Shown here: piece by piece, positions 41,462 to 45,951 of the stretch
Position numbering within the stretch: the stretch's first letter is position 1
How the letters are laid out: every line of letters starts with the position of its first letter
Notes under the pieces: generated by a model
The model's input: only the letters and a program-made list of their open reading frames with translations
Database searches by the model: none
Told to the model about the DNA's origin: nothing
Translations under genes and position numbers: made by a program
NCBI GenBank assembly: GCA_036479115.1
Contig: JAZGFD010000186.1
Span: 1-45,951 of the forward strand
DNA length: 45,951 bases
Source: UBA7328 sp036479115
GTDB lineage: Bacteria > Bacteroidota > Bacteroidia > Chitinophagales > Saprospiraceae
Direction: 5' to 3'

Positions 41462-42970
41462 TTATATCTTATTATTTGAAGTAATTCTCATTTCTATGCG
41501 TCTGTAATTTTGACGCCCTTCTGTGGTCTCATTAGTATCCGAAGGTCGTTTAGAGCCATACCCCAATTCCGACAATCGGCTCGGAGAAATGCCATTATCA
41601 GTAAGATACTTGACTACACTTTTTGCCCTTTCTGATGATAGTATCATATTACTGCCTACATCTCCTGTACTATCCGTATGTCCAGAAATTTCAATTGTCA
41701 CTCCTTTATTTTTTGAAAGAATATTCACGATATTTTCTAGCTCATATTTACTATTATCTTTTAAGAAAGCTGATCCAGTTTCAAAAAATAGATTGGTCAA
41801 TTTTATAGTGCTTTCAAAATCATTGTTAGAAATGGCTCTTTGTATTTCATCTCCCAATTCTTTTGATCTTTGTTTTGTTTCTATAGGAAGTAACATTCCT
41901 TTAAATGGATCATCATCAGTATTTCGGATGGTGGACATGTAGTAAGATGATTGCTCATTAATCCAGACTTCATATTCTTCTTCTGAAACAACTCTTAAAA
42001 CTCTTCGCATAGAATAATGCCCTTTTCCACATAATTCTGCACAGGCCAATTCATAATTAAACATTTCCCATCGTTGAGGCCCTGAAGGGTCTTCGTCATC
42101 ATAAGGAACTTGATACTCTGGTGTGTCCTTTAGATTATTACGATACTCTTCTGTAGTCAATGTAGGTGTGAATACAAAGTAAGTCGGGAGACCAGGAATG
42201 GCATCCATTTTAACCCTAAAATGTGGTAAATAAAAATTGTGTAACACATCTTTGGCAATAATACGCACCCTCACTTTTTTATTCACAGGTAAAAGAAACT
42301 CCCCTGAAACGTGGATGTCGTCAATATTCTTTTCATCCTTCCAGTCTTGCCCTAAAGGGTTATTGGCAGGTTTAATCATCTTATAATCTCGGGTTCCCAA
42401 CTTATTATCGGCACCAGGATATCTTATTTCCCAAAGGAACTGTGATCCTGTGGCTTCTATTTCAATATAATCATCTCCAGCTTCTACATCAAACATAATT
42501 TCATTCCATGCAATTAAGCCCTGAACCACTAAAATGGCCATTACTACTGCTGGTACACCTGTCCAGATTAATTCAAGTCTATTACTATGAGAAAAGAAGG
42601 TAGCTTTTCTTCCTGGTTTATCTCTGTACTTATATGCATACCAAAATGTAAGAATGTGCGTAATAATAAAAACAGGCACTGTGAATATCAATGTAGTATT
42701 AAACAGAGTATCTAAGGTGCCTCCATGAGCTGAGGCCGATAAATGAGGCCCATAGCCCAACATCGCATCTTTGTAATACCACGCAGATGCAACACAAGCC
42801 ACCAAAAAGACAATCATAAAAATAACCATCCATACAGCTGAACTTTCGTTACTCCTTCTTTGCACCTCTTCTTCGCCTCTAATCTTAGCTGCTAGATCAG
42901 TAACTTTACCAATCTGAACAGCTATAACAGCGATTAAAACAAGAATACCTATTATTAAAAAGCCGATCAT
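41462..42970 (-). CDS. coxB: Cytochrome c oxidase subunit II fused to an OmpA-like domain
   Basis: A 502-residue protein. About four membrane spans occupy residues 1-165, the extra first span being usual in Bacteroidota. The CuA domain follows with H244 (DVLHNF) and the CAELCGKGHYSM motif, giving C310, E312, C314, H318 and M321. A linker (about 340-393) leads to an OmpA-like domain at about 394-498: SGHTDSTGD with D433 and LSSERAKSV with R448, the residues that bind diaminopimelate in peptidoglycan, then LGYGSKRPSDTNET. The frame is continuous. Ordinary CoxB ends shortly after CuA, so the fusion would tether the oxidase to the cell wall; tethering is inference. Confidence 0.95.
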   Translation of the reverse strand: MIGFLIIGILVLIAVIAVQIGKVTDLAAKIRGEEEVQRRSNESSAVWMVIFMIVFLVACVASAWYYKDAMLGYGPHLSASAHGGTLDTLFNTTLIFTVPVFIITHILTFWYAYKYRDKPGRKATFFSHSNRLELIWTGVPAVVMAILVVQGLIAWNEIMFDVEAGDDYIEIEATGSQFLWEIRYPGADNKLGTRDYKMIKPANNPLGQDWKDEKNIDDIHVSGEFLLPVNKKVRVRIIAKDVLHNFYLPHFRVKMDAIPGLPTYFVFTPTLTTEEYRNNLKDTPEYQVPYDDEDPSGPQRWEMFNYELACAELCGKGHYSMRRVLRVVSEEEYEVWINEQSSYYMSTIRNTDDDPFKGMLLPIETKQRSKELGDEIQRAISNNDFESTIKLTNLFFETGSAFLKDNSKYELENIVNILSKNKGVTIEISGHTDSTGDVGSNMILSSERAKSVVKYLTDNGISPSRLSELGYGSKRPSDTNETTEGRQNYRRIEMRITSNNKI

Positions 42971-42981
42971 TAAAATATATT

Positions 42982-44277
42982 TTAAACGTGGTGATTCAAA
43001 CTCTCCGAGATATACGGATCATTAGTAGGCACCAATCGAGATTTTGACAAAACAGTAGATATAACATATAAAAACAGGCATAAAAATCCTATGAATGTTC
43101 CTATTTCTAAAAGTCCTGGAAGAGTGAACCCTGATACAAAATTAGATGCATGCTCTACGGCATGCCCCCCAAGCTCATGTCCATGTTCACCTACAGATTC
43201 ATGGCTATTCCCATGATTCCCGCCACCCATTTCATGAGCGGTATGCAATGCTCCTGGTTTGATCATCAAAAAGAAATCTATCCAATGTCCAAAAATCACC
43301 AATAGCGCAACAAAACTTAAAGAACCAAATTTTCTCTTTGTATCATTTCTCATCAATATGAAAAATGGAAGTATGAAATTCATTGCTAAGTTAGACCAAA
43401 ACAATACTGGATAATTCAGGTGTCTCTCTTGAAAATACACTGTCTCTTCACCAATGTTAGCATACCATATGAGCATGTATTGAGAAAACCATAAGTAGGC
43501 CCAAAATATACTAAATCCAAATAAGAATTTACCCAAATCATGAATGTGCTCAGTACTTACATTTTCATAATAACCTTGGCCTTTTAAATATACCAAAACA
43601 AGGATTGTCATTGCTATCATGGTTACAAAAAAACTTGCCCCACAATACCAAGCAAACAATGTGCTGTACCAATGTGCATCTATAGACATCACCCATTGCC
43701 ATATCACCAGTGTCAAGGTAAATCCAGCCAATGGCAAAAATGCTGCTGCCCAAACTCTTAATCTATGATGTATTTTAAAATCAGGATCACCATTAGTATC
43801 TTCTTTTATTGACAAACTTCTCATTTTCCAAATGAAGAAAAACCAAATACCTGGAACAACTACTGCACTAATGAAATACCACGTTGTGTTAAGAAATCCA
43901 GATTTTCCGCTTAATATTTTATCGTTGACCACAGATTCTGTATCGGCCCAATGGTACAAATTATGCCATCCAAATTTAACGCCCAAAAACACTATGAATA
44001 TTAATCCTATTCCCACGATTAAGAACATGCCAAAAGCTTCCCATACTCTTTTAAACATAGATGACCATCCTGCCCATGCTGTGATGCAGATAGAATAAAA
44101 GAATACGGCCATAAAAGATACACCTGTAAAGAATACAGAATTATGTAAAAAGTTAGACCAAAATCTGGTATGAAATGCATCATCAATCATATACACCCAT
44201 ACAAGACAAGCTATACCTAAGACTATGCCTGAAAGGAGTAAATTTCTTTGTTTATTCGATACTACGTATGTGTTCAT
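42982..44277 (-). CDS. actF: Alternative complex III quinol-oxidising membrane subunit ActF
   Basis: A 431-residue membrane protein with about ten spans, the length of ActF. Stretches such as WVYMIDDAFHTRFWSNFLHN, WQWVMSIDAHWYSTLFAWY and SQYMLIWYANIGEET fit the family. The loop at about 345-375 is rich in His and Gly (GNHGNSHE, GEHGHELGGH). In alternative complex III, ActC and ActF are related membrane subunits near the quinol site. It starts 18 bp after actE and ends 11 bp before coxB, linking the quinol dehydrogenase and the oxidase in one transcript. Confidence 0.92.
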   Translation of the reverse strand: MNTYVVSNKQRNLLLSGIVLGIACLVWVYMIDDAFHTRFWSNFLHNSVFFTGVSFMAVFFYSICITAWAGWSSMFKRVWEAFGMFLIVGIGLIFIVFLGVKFGWHNLYHWADTESVVNDKILSGKSGFLNTTWYFISAVVVPGIWFFFIWKMRSLSIKEDTNGDPDFKIHHRLRVWAAAFLPLAGFTLTLVIWQWVMSIDAHWYSTLFAWYCGASFFVTMIAMTILVLVYLKGQGYYENVSTEHIHDLGKFLFGFSIFWAYLWFSQYMLIWYANIGEETVYFQERHLNYPVLFWSNLAMNFILPFFILMRNDTKRKFGSLSFVALLVIFGHWIDFFLMIKPGALHTAHEMGGGNHGNSHESVGEHGHELGGHAVEHASNFVSGFTLPGLLEIGTFIGFLCLFLYVISTVLSKSRLVPTNDPYISESLNHHV

Positions 44278-44295
44278 CTTCTAACCTAAAAATTA

Positions 44296-45129
44296 TTAAT
44301 GATGAGATTTATCTTCATGGTCATCATGATCTACATGATTGGCCTCATCCATATGTTCGTCTTCAGTGTGCACAGCCATTTTACCAGCTGGTCTATCCAC
44401 ACTATTCAATGTATTTTCTAATTGGTTATAAGTCAATTTCAGACTTTTTGCCTGTAGAGATCTGATATAATGAATAACTTGCCATCTTTCTTGAAAAGAC
44501 AATTTATCGGTATATCCTCCCATCATATTTTTACCATATACTATAGCATGATAATATCTCCCATTAGAAGAGTTAATAAACTCCTCTAAGATCATATTAG
44601 CAGGTTGTACCGGATACTTTCCACCTTCATCAAATTTTGCAGGATTGGCATCCCTTACTAAATAACCCAGTCCATCGCCATTTTCTCCATGACATATTCC
44701 ACAGTAAATGTTATAAAGTTCTTTGCCCGAAGCAAGTCCATTCTCAGTTATAGGATAAGGATTAATAATAATTTCTGTGATTGCCCTCAACCTTTCTTCT
44801 TCAGTATCATTGTAATAATAAGGTACACTTCCATTGGGTGTAAAACCAATTCCTGATGTAGTGTTATTTGCATTTATATTTCCGGCAAAGCCTCTAGGTA
44901 TTGTCCCATTCACTGGCTGACGAGGCAATGCATAAGAATAATATTCTTCCTCTGTTCCCCAAGTATTATTGTAGTAATAGTTGTAGTAATTGGCTTCATA
45001 GGCAATACTATGAGACATATCTGGCATATATTCACTTCCAGTCACATTACCCCCTGGCTGCTGGCATGCAGATAAATACATCAGAGCTACAAATATGAAT
45101 GGTACCGTTATTTTTTTTATTAATGACAT
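44296..45129 (-). CDS. actE: Alternative complex III monohaem cytochrome c ActE
   Basis: A 277-residue lipoprotein cytochrome. The signal ends LSAC, so Cys22 is lipidated. One haem site is present, CGICH at 143-147; a methionine in the later KNMMGGYTD stretch is the likely sixth ligand. The domain from about 130 to 235 is a class I cytochrome c. The C terminus is a His/Asp/Glu-rich tail (HTEDEHMDEAN, then HVDHDDHEDKSHH), possibly metal-binding. It passes electrons from the complex towards the oxidase. Confidence 0.93.
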   Translation of the reverse strand: MSLIKKITVPFIFVALMYLSACQQPGGNVTGSEYMPDMSHSIAYEANYYNYYYNNTWGTEEEYYSYALPRQPVNGTIPRGFAGNINANNTTSGIGFTPNGSVPYYYNDTEEERLRAITEIIINPYPITENGLASGKELYNIYCGICHGENGDGLGYLVRDANPAKFDEGGKYPVQPANMILEEFINSSNGRYYHAIVYGKNMMGGYTDKLSFQERWQVIHYIRSLQAKSLKLTYNQLENTLNSVDRPAGKMAVHTEDEHMDEANHVDHDDHEDKSHH

Positions 45130-45139
45130 TCTCTACTTC

Positions 45140-45661
45140 TTATATGTGCTTATTGTCAACTTGAGAAGCACCAGTTTCTTTAAAAAATGCTTTGGCATCT
45201 GAGTTACTCACATGAAAGGTATCAAATGCAATACAAAATTTATCATCAGTGATTCGATCATGCAAATATGGATTAGTAATTCCTGGACCCAGTCCATTTA
45301 TGATATAGAAGGTAACAGTCATACCTACGGCGGCAAAAAGCACGGTCAACTCAAAGGTAATTGGTATAAAAGCTGGGACTGACCAATACGGCTTACCACC
45401 GAAAATAATAGGCCAATCTTTAGTAAAGATCCACGTCATTCCTAAAAATGCTGTGAGGGTACCTAAAAGGCCATATATAAATCCTGCGATATGGAGTCGA
45501 GTTTCTTCAAGCCCTAATAATGGATCTAATCCATGTACTGGAAAAGGGCTGAACACATCAAAAATATCCATGTGCTTCTCATTGGCTTGCTTGACAGCAG
45601 ACAGTAAATCTGTCTCGTCATCATACAGCCCGAAAATCAAATCTTTATTTCTTTCTACCAT
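45140..45661 (-). CDS. actD: Alternative complex III subunit ActD (DUF3341)
   Basis: A 173-residue protein with two membrane spans (about 58-78 and 96-118) in the DUF3341 pattern: FGLYDDETDLLSAVKQANEK at the start, DVFSPFPVHGLD, and FIPITFELTVLFAAVG in the second span. The C-terminal part includes DRITDDKFCIAFD. ActD is a small membrane subunit of alternative complex III with no cofactor. It lies 9 bp after actC and 10 bp before actE. Confidence 0.94.
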   Translation of the reverse strand: MVERNKDLIFGLYDDETDLLSAVKQANEKHMDIFDVFSPFPVHGLDPLLGLEETRLHIAGFIYGLLGTLTAFLGMTWIFTKDWPIIFGGKPYWSVPAFIPITFELTVLFAAVGMTVTFYIINGLGPGITNPYLHDRITDDKFCIAFDTFHVSNSDAKAFFKETGASQVDNKHI

Positions 45662-45670
45662 CTTTCTTGC

Positions 45671-45951
45671 TTAATGTGTGTCGTGTGCTGTTGCAGTATG
45701 AGTGACATAAGATTTATTTTGCTCTACGGCTTTTGAAAAGTCACTTTGTATACGATCATTGTGTTCTTTATTTACCTTTACGTATTGGTCTCCAGCTGAC
45801 TTTAATATGCTTTTCACTTCTGCTATTGCTACTACTGGGGCAACTCTTGTAAAAAGTAAAAATAAAGTAAAGAATAAACCCAATGTTCCCAAAAAGATTC
45901 CTATTTCTACCCAAGAAGGAACATAAAAACTCCAACTAGATGGTAAGTAGT
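45671..45951 (-). CDS. actC: Alternative complex III subunit ActC (NrfD-like), C-terminal part
   Basis: The gene runs off the right edge; 93 codons of the C terminus are present. In the frame reading from the edge, FYVPSWVEIGIFLGTLGLF begins the last membrane span, followed by TRVAPVVAIAEVKSILK, which is the typical ActC ending. The tail is soluble and ends in a His/Thr-rich stretch (THTATAHDTH). ActC is a polytopic subunit of the quinol dehydrogenase. Any apparent start within this segment is not real; the true start is outside the window, as must be actA and actB. Confidence 0.92.
   Translation of the reverse strand, partial: YLPSSWSFYVPSWVEIGIFLGTLGLFFTLFLLFTRVAPVVAIAEVKSILKSAGDQYVKVNKEHNDRIQSDFSKAVEQNKSYVTHTATAHDTH

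Noticed and set aside
1..45951. CRISPR array
   Set aside because: The repeated sequences are scattered, 90-270 bp long and carry inverted ends; no regularly spaced short repeats were seen.
1..45951. tRNA or rRNA genes
   Set aside because: Intergenic regions were read for T-loop-like motifs and rRNA-like stretches; none was convincing.

Overview
The window is A+T-rich DNA from a member of the Bacteroidota, most likely the Cytophagia/Saprospiria side of the phylum; a finer placement is inference. The pointers are the alternative complex III (Act) and cytochrome oxidase cluster, a CcmB/C/D set with the Bacteroidota form of CcmD, a DUF5916 outer-membrane protein, and promoters of the Bacteroidota type (TTG, about 20 bp, TAnnTTTG).

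Layout. 1-428: no gene; repeat debris with a roughly 106-bp imperfect inverted repeat. 429-6216 (minus): a DUF5916/CBM9-like outer-membrane protein, then ccmB-ccmC-ccmD-gdhA as one tight unit. 6281-10883: a secreted LysM-like/amidase, a LuxE-like acyl-protein synthetase, a lipoprotein, and the fsa-arsC-like-hemF operon. 10884-14259: a repeat island holding the SRP RNA gene (about 11466-11553, minus), rluA, two twin candidate small RNAs with terminators, and nested small transposons. 14260-18000 (minus): lysC-dusB-cca. 18000-31200: single genes (decayed DUF2905, GNAT, DUF1761, sugar-nucleotide transferase, sodium symporter, di-heme peroxidase-like lipoprotein, secreted protein, DUF3089 hydrolase, GT2, S10 peptidase) separated by repeats. 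31215-34074 (plus): cysE-cysM-ung-DUF423. 34393-35067: a beta-barrel protein. 35246-45951 (minus): the respiratory cluster in transcription order actC (cut by the window end)-actD-actE-actF-coxB-coxA-ctaB-two subunit III genes-subunit IV-SCO-like-DUF420-CPMC membrane protein.

How the genes fit together. The Act complex oxidises menaquinol and passes electrons through its cytochrome to an aa3-type oxidase; CtaB, the SCO-like protein and the DUF420 protein are assembly-type partners, and the distant ccm genes and hemF supply haem handling for c-type cytochromes. CysE and CysM make cysteine in two consecutive steps.

The most distinctive content is a set of short non-coding elements between 11192 and 36775. 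At least three families (A, about 160 bp with 6-bp target duplications; B, about 270 bp with 9-bp duplications; C, about 160 bp with 7-bp duplications) have inverted ends and behave as MITEs; a fourth (D) also has inverted ends. They are inserted in each other: A sits in B, which sits in C (about 13613-14207), while elsewhere B sits in A (11749-12037). No transposase gene is visible. Other points of interest are a CoxB fused to a C-terminal OmpA-like peptidoglycan-binding domain, a SCO-like protein with no cysteine, a CcmC with a large extracytoplasmic insertion, and twin small-RNA-like units. All assignments come from reading motifs; no database search was possible.
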